Positions 8,313-17,100 of a stretch of 64,000 nt of DNA are shown here, in pieces. A program made the position numbers and the translations under genes. Each line of letters begins with the position of its first letter. The stretch's first letter is position 1. The stretch is from Sphaerochaeta associata (lineage in GTDB: Bacteria; Spirochaetota; Spirochaetia; Sphaerochaetales; Sphaerochaetaceae): contig NZ_CP094929.1 of the NCBI RefSeq assembly GCF_022869165.1, forward strand, positions 3,100,001 to 3,164,000, written 5' to 3'. The notes beneath the pieces are model-generated. The model saw only the letters and a program-made list of their open reading frames with translations. It did not search any database and was not told the DNA's origin.

Positions 8313-10376
8313 TTAGAAATACGTAGGATTAACAGATCCTAAGAAAGCTTCTGGATGGACATCCACTGAAGCTTCCTTATTGATTCGAAGATTAGCAATC
8401 ATGCTACAATTGTTGAAAGCATGGTAGGAAACCATTGCATCATTTGTGACCGTTACATCTCTCAGCTGGGTTGGGATGTAGTATAGGTGAACTTGTTGCT
8501 CAGGCTTGTAACCATTTTTATAATTCTTGTCATCAAATGTGCCGAAATCAACCTTAACGCCACCAAAATATGGAGCTGCCCCGAAGATAGCCCCAAATAG
8601 CCTTTCGCCATAGTTCCCTCCATTTCTTTGTTTGCCGATATGAGGAATGGTAAGGCTCTTCATATTAGCAACACCATTGAAGGCTTCATAGCCGATGTAG
8701 AAAACATTCTTTGGAATAACAAACTCACCATCGTCCTCTGAGTTCATCCTCATCAGATTCTTGCATCCCTTGAAAGCATAATCACCAATCGAAGAGACAT
8801 ATTCATTGATTGTAAATTGTGTCAGAGATGTACATCCCTCAAACGCTGCGGTAGGAATGCTTTCCGCGTACGGCAAAGCAAGGGTGGCAAGGCTACTACA
8901 ATTTGCGAAGCTACCTTCTCCTAAAATGATTACTTCTTGATTAAGTGTCAAATCTTGTATCATTGAGCAGTTGAAAAATGCATGATAATTGAAACTAGAA
9001 GCGTTGGTGATTATCACACTTGTGAGATGGATGGGAATGTAATACTGGTGGTATTTTTGCTCAGGCTTGTAACCATTTTTGTAATTCTTATCATCAAATG
9101 TACCGAAATCAACCTTTGTTCCACCAAAGTAAGAGTCTGTACCAAACACGTATCCATACAACCCTTCTGCATAGTTGCCGCCAGAACGGTACTTTCCAAC
9201 AAAGGGAAGAGAGATGGTTTTCAATCCGCTGCAGCCATTGAATGCAGCAAAACCAATTGAATTAACTGTGTCTGGAACGACAAGCGATATGATCTTTGAA
9301 CAATTCTTGAAAGCATTGTCGGGTATCTGCACAACTTTCTGACCATTGTACGTTGCGGGTATGGAGAGGTCCCCGACAAGCTTATCGGCATAGCCGGCTC
9401 TTGCTTTTACTGATAAACCGCCATTTACCGGTGTAAAGTCCAGGAAGAAGTATTGTGCATACAATTGCTGGATGTCGAAATTATAGACCATCGAGCGGTG
9501 ATGCTCATCGAGTTCTGCATAATTAGCTTGTATCGAAGTGAACAAGGCGTAATCATCATTCGACTTGGTCGCCAACTCATCAATTGCCCTTATAGTTTTC
9601 CATACAGTAACCAAAGCATCCAATTCCTTGGCTGTCTCCTTGGGGAGTTTAGAGCGCTGGACTGGAGTCAGAGCACTGTCCAAATTCTCAATCCTGCTAA
9701 GGATATTCGTATTCCTGATTGATTCCATCGTTACTTGGGCGATCAATGTTTTAACATTTTCCACCTTCAAGGCATCAGCTCCAGCTTGGATGTCCTCAAG
9801 TGATTTTGTACTATTCAAGTACCCATAAAAATCTTGTTTCAGAGCAACATAGTCATCGTAGATAGTTTTGATTTCCTGAGCTTTCTGCTCATCAGCATCT
9901 TCAATAGCATAGGCTGTCAGAACATCAATGATACTTTCATAGTATGCATTGTGGAGCTTCAGCAAAGTCTCAGCATTCGTCCTTGAAATCTCTACCAAAT
10001 GATCGTCCACTTCTTTCTCAATTATCTTGGGAATCTTTGTATCACAGGCAGTTATATGCTGATTGATTTGCATTGAATATTTCTGAATGAATGCAGAAGA
10101 AGCCTGGGATGACTGCTGGGCCGAGGCTTTTACTTCCTCCAATGTTGCTAACATATCCAAAGTTATAGTAGCGAGCTGATCACTCTTTTGTGTGTAATCG
10201 CTCTCCAAAGCTTTCTTCACTGAAGTGTAGTCAGCATTTACTTCATCCAGTGCTTCTGCTATCAGAAATTTAAATCGGGTATCAATTGCGACATCAAGCT
10301 CATCCTTCTTGACCCAACAAGAAGAGAGCAACAAGACCAGAAAGCCAACTAACATGATACATAAGGCTTTTTTCAT
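8313..10376 (-). CDS. BspA-like leucine-rich-repeat lipoprotein
   Basis: A 687-residue exported lipoprotein. The N-terminus MKKALCIMLVGFLVLLLSSC gives a signal peptide with the lipobox LSSC (Cys20). Residues about 25-340 are largely helical, rich in Glu, Lys, Asp and Ala, and may form a coiled stalk. Residues about 350-687 carry BspA-type (LRR_5) repeats such as IPDNAFKNCSKIISLVVPDTV, AFNGCSGLKTISLP and AFEGCTSLTQFTINEYV. BspA-family proteins are usually surface adhesins, so the likely site is the cell surface and the role binding to host, plant or microbial partners; this is inferred. Two units of about 97 residues are duplicated 187 codons apart, and one stretch (VDFGTFDDKNYKNGYKPEQ) is identical in both. 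Confidence 0.85.
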   Translation of the reverse strand: MKKALCIMLVGFLVLLLSSCWVKKDELDVAIDTRFKFLIAEALDEVNADYTSVKKALESDYTQKSDQLATITLDMLATLEEVKASAQQSSQASSAFIQKYSMQINQHITACDTKIPKIIEKEVDDHLVEISRTNAETLLKLHNAYYESIIDVLTAYAIEDADEQKAQEIKTIYDDYVALKQDFYGYLNSTKSLEDIQAGADALKVENVKTLIAQVTMESIRNTNILSRIENLDSALTPVQRSKLPKETAKELDALVTVWKTIRAIDELATKSNDDYALFTSIQANYAELDEHHRSMVYNFDIQQLYAQYFFLDFTPVNGGLSVKARAGYADKLVGDLSIPATYNGQKVVQIPDNAFKNCSKIISLVVPDTVNSIGFAAFNGCSGLKTISLPFVGKYRSGGNYAEGLYGYVFGTDSYFGGTKVDFGTFDDKNYKNGYKPEQKYHQYYIPIHLTSVIITNASSFNYHAFFNCSMIQDLTLNQEVIILGEGSFANCSSLATLALPYAESIPTAAFEGCTSLTQFTINEYVSSIGDYAFKGCKNLMRMNSEDDGEFVIPKNVFYIGYEAFNGVANMKSLTIPHIGKQRNGGNYGERLFGAIFGAAPYFGGVKVDFGTFDDKNYKNGYKPEQQVHLYYIPTQLRDVTVTNDAMVSYHAFNNCSMIANLRINKEASVDVHPEAFLGSVNPTYF
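8370..8662 (-). repeat. intragenic repeat unit, copy 2, in the BspA-like gene
   Basis: Encodes about 97 residues from the MKSLTIP region to NLRINKEA. It aligns with copy 1 at an offset of 561 nt (187 codons). DNA identity is highest around 8497-8556 against 9058-9117, where only a few bases differ. This suggests recent tandem duplication or gene conversion inside the coding region. Confidence 0.75.
8931..9223 (-). repeat. intragenic repeat unit, copy 1, in the BspA-like gene
   Basis: Partner of the unit at 8370-8662, in the same frame and orientation, 561 nt away. It encodes the segment from GLKTISLPFVGKYR to DLTLNQE. Shared landmarks are GGNY, a YFGG turn, the FGTFDDKNYKNGYKPEQ block and YHAF-NCSMI. 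Confidence 0.75.
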
Positions 10377-10811
10377 TATACTACATCCCCCTTTTATGCC
10401 TATACGGCTTATAAGCTATGTAGGTTCACGCGTGTATTTTCGCTTGGCAAAGCGTATGGATAGGGGGTAAAAATTACATTAAGCAGACCAAAACTTTGTC
10501 TAACGGACTCTACGATGTAACAATTCAAGTCAAAGAATATCACTATCAGTAGCATTGTCAATGATGCCAGGTTCTCATATAGCAAATTATCTTTATATTC
10601 ACGCTGAACATAGTCTGACCGGCTCTCCAATTTATGAAAGGTTGACCGAGCATATTCAATATATATAAAAAGGCAAAAAAACATACATATTTGACTGCAA
10701 TTTCATATGTCCATCAGATTGATTTAATAATTACATAGCACAACCAACTGAACCCTTTACAAGGAGACTGACATATCACGCATCCCATAAGGTTTTTCCG
10801 TTGATTAGCCC
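10377..10811. other. intergenic region, 435 nt
   Basis: Lies between two minus-strand lipoprotein genes. It contains the upstream region of the BspA-like gene (GGGGGATG before its ATG, the palindrome GCTTATAAGC near 10408) and a doubtful 91-codon frame, listed separately. No repeat, tRNA or strong terminator was seen. Confidence 0.5.
10409..10684 (-). CDS. doubtful small ORF, 91 codons
   Basis: The frame encodes a Tyr/Leu/Phe-rich sequence with one hydrophobic segment (LASLTMLLIVIFFDLNCYIV, residues about 39-58). No Shine-Dalgarno sequence precedes the ATG, which falls in an AT-rich tract (ATGTTTTTTTG). It could be a small membrane protein, a decayed gene fragment or chance. No family recognised. 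Confidence 0.25.
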   Translation of the reverse strand: MFFCLFIYIEYARSTFHKLESRSDYVQREYKDNLLYENLASLTMLLIVIFFDLNCYIVESVRQSFGLLNVIFTPYPYALPSENTRVNLHSL

Positions 10812-12203
10812 TCACCTCCTGGACAACCTCGCCTTCATCGGAGTGGAGCATCCATAGAGGGCGAAACGGTAGCCAACGTTGTAGATGCTTGAGAGAGCGG
10901 CCACAGGAAGAGGTGCATCAAAGTTCTCAAGGCAGAAGATGTCACCTTCCATCCCATAAGCCCCTGAGTATTCAATACGTCTATCCCTGATCATATATGT
11001 TCCCCTCAAGCCTCCTTCCGGATAGTTGATATCCATGTAGAGTTCGTTCTGGCTGATGAGGTTTGCATGCTCTGAATCTTCGGTAATCAGGTGAGGCTCT
11101 CCGCCATTTGCATCCGGGTAGTACCAATTCAGATAGAGCTTATCAACATATTTTTTGCCATCAGTGCCAGTATATTCGGAGTAAGTGGGATCAATATAAG
11201 GGATTATGGGTTTTCCTTGGTTATCGAGTACGAAAGCAACGGAGAAATCAAACGCTGCCAATTGGGTGCCATCCTCGTCTACCAGACCCCACAGAGCACC
11301 TTTCTGTGCAGTTTCAAGCATATCTTCGAGAGAAAGAGATGCCGACCATTGGACAGAACTCTGAGGGCCATACGCTTGGGGAAACCGGCCATTATTCACA
11401 TTCTCCCCTGCAGGATTAAAAATGGCTGCATGTTTTTCGTATTCATCACTGTACACCCTCAGTTCCGCATAATTCCACGCAATCTCACCATCCTCAAGTT
11501 CATACTCCAACAGCAGACCCGGGGCGTAAAATTTTCCTGATGGATTGGTATTCCAGAGCGTATTTACCGCCATCAACACCAAATTGTCGAGAATGGTCTG
11601 CTGAGTCAGTGAGGTATAGGTTGCATCATCAAAACTCGCTTCGTTGTTTTCTAACGTCTCGGTCGATATTGCAAGGTAGGAATCATCAGAGACAGAAACA
11701 GTCCCAAACTCAACATCCCCGGTTATAGCAGTGCGAGGAGGAAGGACGATAAGAGGCTGGTTGCTACCGGCAATACGCAACGTTAAAAATCCAACCAGTT
11801 CATGCTTCTGCTCTTCATTCAGTTGGACGATGAACACAATAGACGTATCAGATTGGGGAAGCTCAGAAACGGGAATAGCAAATGGGTCATCACCGGTTAC
11901 CACAAAGCGCTTGAGATTCCTCACATTGTCATGCGATACAACTTCATTACCTCGATACGTTACCGGCATCAACCAGAGCTCAAATTCATTCTGCTCAACA
12001 GAACGAGAACTTCTGGCACTGCTCTCCTCATCAATGGAAACGATATGCAAGGCAGTACTACCTGCAGATGCATGAGCAGTAGGAGCGGGAACAAAGCTAA
12101 GTATAGGCTCGACAACCTCACCTACAAATGCTGAATGAGCATTGCATCCAAGCACAAGACTCACTACAAGCAACAAAATTCCTATACTTGCCTTTTTCAT
12201 CAT
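10812..12203 (-). CDS. lipoprotein of unknown function
   Basis: A 463-residue exported lipoprotein. MMKKASIGILLLVVSLVLGC gives a signal peptide with lipobox LVLGC near residues 16-20. AAAGGAAAGGATGG upstream supports a start at ATG 12203 or the adjacent ATG 12200; an in-frame extension reaching 12335 would overlap the next gene and hide the signal peptide. The mature part is acidic and beta-rich, with many Asp, Glu, Ser and Tyr and stretches such as DPTYSEYTGTDGKKYVDKLY. No catalytic motif or known domain was recognised. It may be a surface or periplasmic binding protein. It sits alone between the BspA-like lipoprotein and the UxaA genes. Confidence 0.7.
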   Translation of the reverse strand: MMKKASIGILLLVVSLVLGCNAHSAFVGEVVEPILSFVPAPTAHASAGSTALHIVSIDEESSARSSRSVEQNEFELWLMPVTYRGNEVVSHDNVRNLKRFVVTGDDPFAIPVSELPQSDTSIVFIVQLNEEQKHELVGFLTLRIAGSNQPLIVLPPRTAITGDVEFGTVSVSDDSYLAISTETLENNEASFDDATYTSLTQQTILDNLVLMAVNTLWNTNPSGKFYAPGLLLEYELEDGEIAWNYAELRVYSDEYEKHAAIFNPAGENVNNGRFPQAYGPQSSVQWSASLSLEDMLETAQKGALWGLVDEDGTQLAAFDFSVAFVLDNQGKPIIPYIDPTYSEYTGTDGKKYVDKLYLNWYYPDANGGEPHLITEDSEHANLISQNELYMDINYPEGGLRGTYMIRDRRIEYSGAYGMEGDIFCLENFDAPLPVAALSSIYNVGYRFALYGCSTPMKARLSRR

Positions 12204-12319
12204 GCATCCATCCTTTCCTTTGTAAATTGATTGAGATTTACCTGAAGAAAGAATACATGACGAAAAGTATGGAAGAAAGGTTTTAACCCTTGCTCTCAGG
12301 GATATTTCTTGGTTTTTTT

Positions 12320-13480
12320 CTACACAAACCGACACACATGGTCTATGCAGACATCACTGAAGCCGAAGGCTTCCGCCTTGGTGATCTTCCCGTTGGCAAC
12401 AGCAAGCATCTCATCAAAGATGGCATCAGCACCCTGCTGGAGAGATTGAGTGCCATCGATGATTGAGCTGACATCGATATCCATGTTGTCTTCCATATTC
12501 CTGTAGGTCTGCTTGTTGGCTGTGATCTTTATCACCGGAGCCAGGGCAATACCGGTGGGGGTGCCCCTCCCAGTGGTGAAGGCAACCAGCTGACAGCCGC
12601 CTGCAACCATGGAGGTGATGGAGGCGATATCATAACCCGGAGTATCCATGATGATCGCCCCATGCTTGGTAGGACGCATTGCTTCTTGAAGCACCTCGAC
12701 GATGGGTCGGGAGCCGCCTTTCTTGATGCAACCCAGGCTCTTCTCCTCCAAGGTGGAAAGACCACCCTCCTTGTTACCCGGAGTAGGCTGGCCCGCCCTG
12801 CAGCTCTGACCAGCAGAAGCGAGATGCTCCTCATACTCCTTGCAAATCTGGATGATCTGGTTGTGTACAGTCTTGTCAATCGCACGCTTGGCAAGTATAT
12901 GCTCAGCCCCTATGAACTCGATGGTCTCACTGAGCATCGATGAGCCGCCCTCGTCGATGAGACGGTCGCAGACCAGACCCAGAGCAGGATTGGCAGCCAC
13001 CCCGCTGGTGGCATCGGAGCCACCGCACTCAAGACCTAGAAGAATATCGCCCAGGTCGCAAGGGACACGCTGCTGCATGCTCGCCTGCTGGACGAAAAGC
13101 CTTGCCTGGGCGGCAGCCTTGGCGGCAGTCTTGAGCGTCCCGCCCTCCTCCTGAATGCCAAAGGAGCAGACAGGTTTGGATGTCTCGCTCTGAATCTTTT
13201 GTTGTAGTTCTCTGTGGCCCACCGTCTCACAGCCAAGGCCGATGATGACTACGGCAAACACATTGGGGTTGAGGGCGAAACCGGTGAGCACCCGCTGGGT
13301 CAAATCGGTATTGGCTTGGACATCGGCGCAGCCGGTGTTGATGATGACATTGATCGAACCCTGCACCTGGGAAGCCACCATGCGCGCCGTCTCACTCGCA
13401 CACCCACAGGTAGGAAGAATTAAGACGTGGTTGCGGATTCCGCTTCTCCCCTCAGCTCTCTTATACCCCATATAGTTCAT
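12320..13480 (-). CDS. uxaA: UxaA/GarD-family dehydratase, large (C-terminal) subunit
   Basis: A 386-residue protein matching the C-terminal catalytic domain of the altronate/galactarate dehydratase family: GYKRAEGRSGIRNHVLILPTCGCASETAR at the N-terminus, NTGCADVQANTD near residue 48, LGLECGGSDATSGVAANPALG near 148-168, and MVAGGCQLVAFTTGRGTPTG near 293-312. It dehydrates a hexonic or sugar acid, in the textbook case D-altronate to 2-keto-3-deoxygluconate, in the cytoplasm. The small SAF-domain subunit is encoded 13 nt upstream, so this is the split two-subunit form. The nearby rhamnogalacturonan acetylesterase supports a role in pectin-derived sugar acids, but the exact substrate is not readable. 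Confidence 0.85.
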   Translation of the reverse strand: MNYMGYKRAEGRSGIRNHVLILPTCGCASETARMVASQVQGSINVIINTGCADVQANTDLTQRVLTGFALNPNVFAVVIIGLGCETVGHRELQQKIQSETSKPVCSFGIQEEGGTLKTAAKAAAQARLFVQQASMQQRVPCDLGDILLGLECGGSDATSGVAANPALGLVCDRLIDEGGSSMLSETIEFIGAEHILAKRAIDKTVHNQIIQICKEYEEHLASAGQSCRAGQPTPGNKEGGLSTLEEKSLGCIKKGGSRPIVEVLQEAMRPTKHGAIIMDTPGYDIASITSMVAGGCQLVAFTTGRGTPTGIALAPVIKITANKQTYRNMEDNMDIDVSSIIDGTQSLQQGADAIFDEMLAVANGKITKAEAFGFSDVCIDHVCRFV

Positions 13481-13493
13481 TTGTTTATCCTTG

Positions 13494-13787
13494 TCAAAGC
13501 AGTTCGGTCTCGTAATCGCGCTCGAAGCCTACCAAGTTTTCGTGCCACACCAAAGCACCTTCTCTTATGACTTGGGTCGTGCGCCCGATTACTTGGCCGT
13601 ACTTATAGACATCCTCATTCTCTTGCATGTCTTTGAGGGCAATCTTGTGGCACGGAGGGATGGCTTGGACGCAGAGCACCTGTCTAGAAGCTGTCCCGAT
13701 GCAGGTCACCACATCGCCTTCGCCGGCACCATCCATGCAGGTCGCCACGGTATCTTTTTCATCGAGCAACAACGCCTTCACACCCAT
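13494..13787 (-). CDS. UxaA-family dehydratase, small SAF-domain subunit
   Basis: A 97-residue protein equal to the N-terminal SAF domain of UxaA: MGVKALLLDEKDTVATCMDGAGEGD, then VQAIPPCHKIALKDMQENEDVYKYGQVIGRTTQVIREG, the usual IPxxHKIAL and YGQVIGR motifs. In one-polypeptide altronate dehydratases this domain is fused to the catalytic part. Here the two are separate genes 13 nt apart, a common arrangement. AGAGGTG lies 5 nt before the ATG. A 78-nt gap separates it from the acetylesterase gene upstream, so it may have its own promoter or be read from the long upstream operon. Confidence 0.85.
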   Translation of the reverse strand: MGVKALLLDEKDTVATCMDGAGEGDVVTCIGTASRQVLCVQAIPPCHKIALKDMQENEDVYKYGQVIGRTTQVIREGALVWHENLVGFERDYETELL

Positions 13788-13865
13788 ACTTGCACCTCTA
13801 GGTGGCTATCCTAGAAGAAAAAACGAGTTGAGAAAAGAAGGTTGAGCACTAAAGTTTTGCTTGTA

Positions 13866-14531
13866 TCAGAGAAAGGGAATCTGAGGATACAAGCCCCTCA
13901 GTTGTGCAAGCGTGAGATTGGCCAGCACATTGGCTCCCCACTCATTGAGATGGGTGTCATCAGCCGCTCCGTCCGGATAGTTGGGATGCTCCTGTTTCTC
14001 CAAATGCAGAAACAGCTTCTTGGATTCTTTCGGCCCCAGGTATGCGAGCAATTGATAGGTTTTCTCCGTCATATCCAAAACCGGGTAGTTCCTGCTCTTA
14101 GCAAGAGAAATCATTGCCTTCGGATAGTCTCCATGGGTCTGAACAAGGTTGCCCTGCTCGTCAAACCGCCGCCTGCAGATCGGAGTAAGCAGCACCGGGT
14201 GTGCTTCTCTTTCCAGTACCGTATCGGTCATCAGGATCAAATTGCCTTGGTAGGTAGTCCAAGGATCGGTATGGCGCTGTTCATCGTCCTTGCTGTCATT
14301 GTGCCCGAATTGGATGAAAACCCAATCGCCTTCAGACAGCTGCCCAAGACACCGATCGAACAACCCTTCCTCCAAGAACGACTTGGTCGAACGCCCGTTC
14401 TCTGCCAGGTTGACCACCTGCCACTGTTTTTTAACCAACTGTTGGAGGACCATTCCCCACCCCGTCTCAGGATGCTTGTCCTCGCTCTTATCGGCACAGG
14501 TTGAATCGCCTAGCAGAAAGATTCGGTTCAT
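13866..14531 (-). CDS. rhamnogalacturonan acetylesterase-like SGNH hydrolase
   Basis: A 221-residue SGNH/GDSL esterase with the family blocks in order: FLLGDSTCADK (catalytic Ser in GDST, residue 10), AENGRSTKSF (Gly block), FIQFGHNDSKDDE (Asn block, about 93-105), and the catalytic Asp-His in DDTHLNEWGA near residue 191. This matches rhamnogalacturonan acetylesterases of carbohydrate esterase family 12, which remove acetyl groups from pectin. No signal peptide is present, so it would act on imported oligosaccharides. Its ATG overlaps the stop of the small membrane protein gene (ATGA), placing it as the last gene of the ABC/two-component operon, an unusual neighbourhood. Confidence 0.85.
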   Translation of the reverse strand: MNRIFLLGDSTCADKSEDKHPETGWGMVLQQLVKKQWQVVNLAENGRSTKSFLEEGLFDRCLGQLSEGDWVFIQFGHNDSKDDEQRHTDPWTTYQGNLILMTDTVLEREAHPVLLTPICRRRFDEQGNLVQTHGDYPKAMISLAKSRNYPVLDMTEKTYQLLAYLGPKESKKLFLHLEKQEHPNYPDGAADDTHLNEWGANVLANLTLAQLRGLYPQIPFL

Positions 14532-14713
14532 TGTTTCGCTTCCTCTTCTTCCTTGCCCCAGCCCGGAAGCATGTCTTCAGTGGCGACCACCGTATGCGTT
14601 TCCTGTTGTATCGGGCTCTTGTTCCGAGTCTGCTTGTACAAGAAATACACTCCTGTTCCCCCAAGCAGAGCTGCCACAAGGTACACGACAATGAGAATCA
14701 TACTATCGGACAC
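14528..14713 (-). CDS. small single-pass membrane protein
   Basis: A 61-residue protein beginning at a GTG one nucleotide after the response-regulator stop codon, with GGGGGAGG just upstream. The sequence VSDSMILIVVYLVAALLGGTGVYFLYKQ gives one membrane helix (residues about 5-24), followed by a polar tail ending in Glu/Lys residues (KEEEEAKQ). A longer in-frame extension to 14770 would run back into the response-regulator gene and is rejected. It is translationally coupled on both sides. Function unknown; it may be an accessory factor of the ABC transporter or kinase. Confidence 0.65.
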   Translation of the reverse strand: MSDSMILIVVYLVAALLGGTGVYFLYKQTRNKSPIQQETHTVVATEDMLPGWGKEEEEAKQ

Positions 14714-14714
14714 G

Positions 14715-15326
14715 CTACCTCCCCCTGCTCTTGCGCTGCCAATAGGCGATGGCCAACTGGGTGCGGTCACGCAAATCGAGTTTGTCCAACATAACCGAGA
14801 TCATATTGCGCACCGTACCCTCGCTCATGCACAGCCTAATAGCGATTTCCTTGTTGCTCAACCCCTGAGCCAACTGCATCAGCACCTCCTGCTCACGCTG
14901 GGTCAAATCACTGAACACCTGATCCTCTGAAAAACTCTTCAATGCCTGTTCGCTGATCACCGGAAGCCCTTGGTGGACTGCTTTGATCGTCAATATCTGC
15001 TTCTCTGTTGAATCGCTCTTAAGCAGAAACCCCGACGCCCCCGACTCAAGGCAGCGGTGCAGCGTCCGGTAGTCGGCAAAGGTGGTGAGCATCAGAATCT
15101 TGATATGCGGAAACTCGGCCCGTATGCGCTGAGCCGCCTCGATGCCGTCCATAACCGGCATCTGTATATCCATAAGGACCATATCGACCGGATGATGCTG
15201 TAAAAAAGACAGTGCTTCTGCACCATGGAGGGCCTTGCCTGCAACATGTAGGGAGGGATCCTCGGAGAGAAGAATCTCAAGGCTCTCGAGTACCAAGGCG
15301 TCATCGTCAACCAGCAGAAGCTTCAT
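14715..15326 (-). CDS. NarL/LuxR-family response regulator
   Basis: A 203-residue two-domain regulator. The receiver domain has the acidic pocket DDD at residues 7-9, phosphoacceptor Asp53 in VLMDIQMPVMDG, TTFAD near 80 and Lys in LLKSD near 103. The C-terminal LuxR-type helix-turn-helix spans about residues 140-200 (LTQREQEVLMQLAQGLSNKEIAIRL). It starts 1 nt after the stop of the histidine kinase gene and should be its partner. Likely targets include its own operon with the ABC exporter; the palindrome at 18813-18828 upstream of that operon is a candidate site, unproven. Confidence 0.93.
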   Translation of the reverse strand: MKLLLVDDDALVLESLEILLSEDPSLHVAGKALHGAEALSFLQHHPVDMVLMDIQMPVMDGIEAAQRIRAEFPHIKILMLTTFADYRTLHRCLESGASGFLLKSDSTEKQILTIKAVHQGLPVISEQALKSFSEDQVFSDLTQREQEVLMQLAQGLSNKEIAIRLCMSEGTVRNMISVMLDKLDLRDRTQLAIAYWQRKSRGR

Positions 15327-15327
15327 C

Positions 15328-16419
15328 CTACATCTCCTTCTTCGAAGGCAGGGTCACCAACAGGCGGAAGGTCTGATCACGCTGGATGGCCACACTGCCT
15401 CCCAACGCTTCCACACGACGGCGCATATACCGCAGGCCATTCCCTGTTTCCGGATTCTTTTGGTCATACAGACCATCATTCTCCACCATCAAGCGGGTAG
15501 TTGCACCGGTTACGGCGATATGGGCTTTCACCATCGTCGGCCTGGCATGCTTGGCCACGTTGGTCAGAGCCTCCTTGACTGCGGTATACAGCACCTGCCG
15601 CACTGCAGGGTCGAGCAGTTCCAGGTCACCGCTAAGGTGCAAGTCAACGGGATAGCTGAATTGCTCAAAAAGCTGCCTGAGTCTTTGATTCGCTGCCTCC
15701 TCGTCGCTTTGCAGCTGCCTGACGGCAAGCTTGAGCTGATCGAGACTGTTCTCCAGCCTATCAAGTGCCTTGGCCTGACTGTCCTGTGCCTTCTCAACCT
15801 CGCCGCGCACGAGCAACGAGCCCATGGCTTTGAGCGTCAGATGTGCAGCGGTCAGTTCATGGCCAAGGCTGTCATGCAAAATCTGGGCGATATGATTGCG
15901 CTCCTCAAGGCGCGAAAGCTGCTGGGCATCCTGATAGTCCAGCAACAGATGCTCCTCTTCCTCCTGAAGTCGATGCACCTTCAGGCGAAGCTCATCCGCC
16001 TCCTGCCTCATAGTATCGCGCTCTTTTTTCCATAAAGCCATCGTCAGACCCAAAAGCAGGCTGACGGCGGGAAACAAAAGCAAGGGAAACGGCAGTATTG
16101 CCAAACAGTAGAGAAAGAACGGGCTGAGGGCGAACACCTGAATGCGGGATGCGAAGGTATAGATGTACAAGGCAAGAAGCAGTGTTGCATCGACTTGGAA
16201 GAACGAAACCACCACCAAGAGCGTGGCATCGATGAGGAAAAAGAGTGGATTGAATGTAAAGCGCCAACGCAGCAACAAGGAGAAGAGAACCAGCAAAAAA
16301 ACCAACATCAACGGAACATCGAGCTTCTCGTACAGCAAAAACAGCGACAAGACCAACAACAGGATGGTCATCAGTCTCGTCACTTGATCACAACCGAGAG
16401 CATATGTGCTTCGAGGCAA
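15328..16419 (-). CDS. NarL-partner sensor histidine kinase (HisKA_3 type)
   Basis: A 363-residue kinase with about five or six membrane helices in residues 15-130, a short coiled linker, then the HisKA_3 dimerisation box ERNHIAQILHDSLGHEL (phosphoacceptor His near 182) and an ATPase domain with the N-box AVKEALTNVAKHARP and glycine box GNGLRYMRRRVEALGG. There is no large extracytoplasmic domain, so it probably senses something in or near the membrane, as DesK/LiaS-type kinases do. The start is uncertain: a TTG at 16419 lies 10 nt after AAAGGAGA, whereas the next ATG (residue 17) has no ribosome site. It follows the ABC permease gene by 3 nt. Confidence 0.9.
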   Translation of the reverse strand: MPRSTYALGCDQVTRLMTILLLVLSLFLLYEKLDVPLMLVFLLVLFSLLLRWRFTFNPLFFLIDATLLVVVSFFQVDATLLLALYIYTFASRIQVFALSPFFLYCLAILPFPLLLFPAVSLLLGLTMALWKKERDTMRQEADELRLKVHRLQEEEEHLLLDYQDAQQLSRLEERNHIAQILHDSLGHELTAAHLTLKAMGSLLVRGEVEKAQDSQAKALDRLENSLDQLKLAVRQLQSDEEAANQRLRQLFEQFSYPVDLHLSGDLELLDPAVRQVLYTAVKEALTNVAKHARPTMVKAHIAVTGATTRLMVENDGLYDQKNPETGNGLRYMRRRVEALGGSVAIQRDQTFRLLVTLPSKKEM

Positions 16420-16422
16420 TGG

Positions 16423-17100
16423 TTAGAATCTCCTTTTACTGCCGATCAACAGGAATATCCCTGCGAATATCCAGAGTACCACAGCAGAAAGCAGGATGCC
16501 AGAGCCGGATTGCTTTCCAAGCATGAGCAGGCCGTGGGCCAGATAGTAGGTGGGCAGAACTCTCACCATCGTTTGTATCGACTGGGGAAGGAGTGAAAGC
16601 GGGAAAGACAGCCCGCTGATCAGGCACATGATCGAACCGATGCCGCTGAACAAGGCGAAGCTGGTGGCATAGGAGCGGAACATGCTGTTCCAAGCCAACG
16701 AAAGAGAGAGCACCATGGCACTGTAGGAGAAGTAAAGCAGGAACAAGACCAGGTAGTTGGTTTGCTGAGGTCCGAAGTATAGAAACGAGGCGACGACAAA
16801 TATCAAGCACTGTACGGATAACAACAACAATGAGGCAAGCAGATGACTGGCCAGGTAGTAGCCGTGGCTTACCGGGGAGGCTGCAATGCGTACCACAATC
16901 TTTTGCATTCTATCCTCTACAACCGGTCTGGTGAGGAGAAACGCCGAATAGAGGTTCAACAACCCGAAAAGGCTGAACCCCATGGGCAATGAACCGGACA
17001 TCGAAGGGATGAACAGCAGAACGAGCGGTAGAACCAACAGCAAGAGAAGCGAGATTTTCTGCTTCAGGTTTTGTTGCAGGGCAAACATGAATATCGTCAT
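16423..17100 (-). CDS. ABC-2-type exporter permease
   Basis: A 225-residue membrane protein with about six hydrophobic segments, the first near residues 16-35 and the last at the C-terminus (ILLSAVVLWIFAGIFLLIG). It belongs to the ABC-2 exporter permease type (NatB/DrrB-like). Its start overlaps the stop of the preceding permease gene by 4 nt (ATGA), and the kinase gene follows 3 nt later. With the neighbouring permease and ATPase it should form a heterodimeric exporter for a hydrophobic compound, peptide or ion; the cargo is not readable. Confidence 0.85.
   Translation of the reverse strand: MTIFMFALQQNLKQKISLLLLLVLPLVLLFIPSMSGSLPMGFSLFGLLNLYSAFLLTRPVVEDRMQKIVVRIAASPVSHGYYLASHLLASLLLLSVQCLIFVVASFLYFGPQQTNYLVLFLLYFSYSAMVLSLSLAWNSMFRSYATSFALFSGIGSIMCLISGLSFPLSLLPQSIQTMVRVLPTYYLAHGLLMLGKQSGSGILLSAVVLWIFAGIFLLIGSKRRF

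Noticed and set aside
13480-13494. Split UxaA as a broken gene
   Set aside because: The small and large subunits each start with a ribosome site and have whole domains; two-gene UxaA systems are common.
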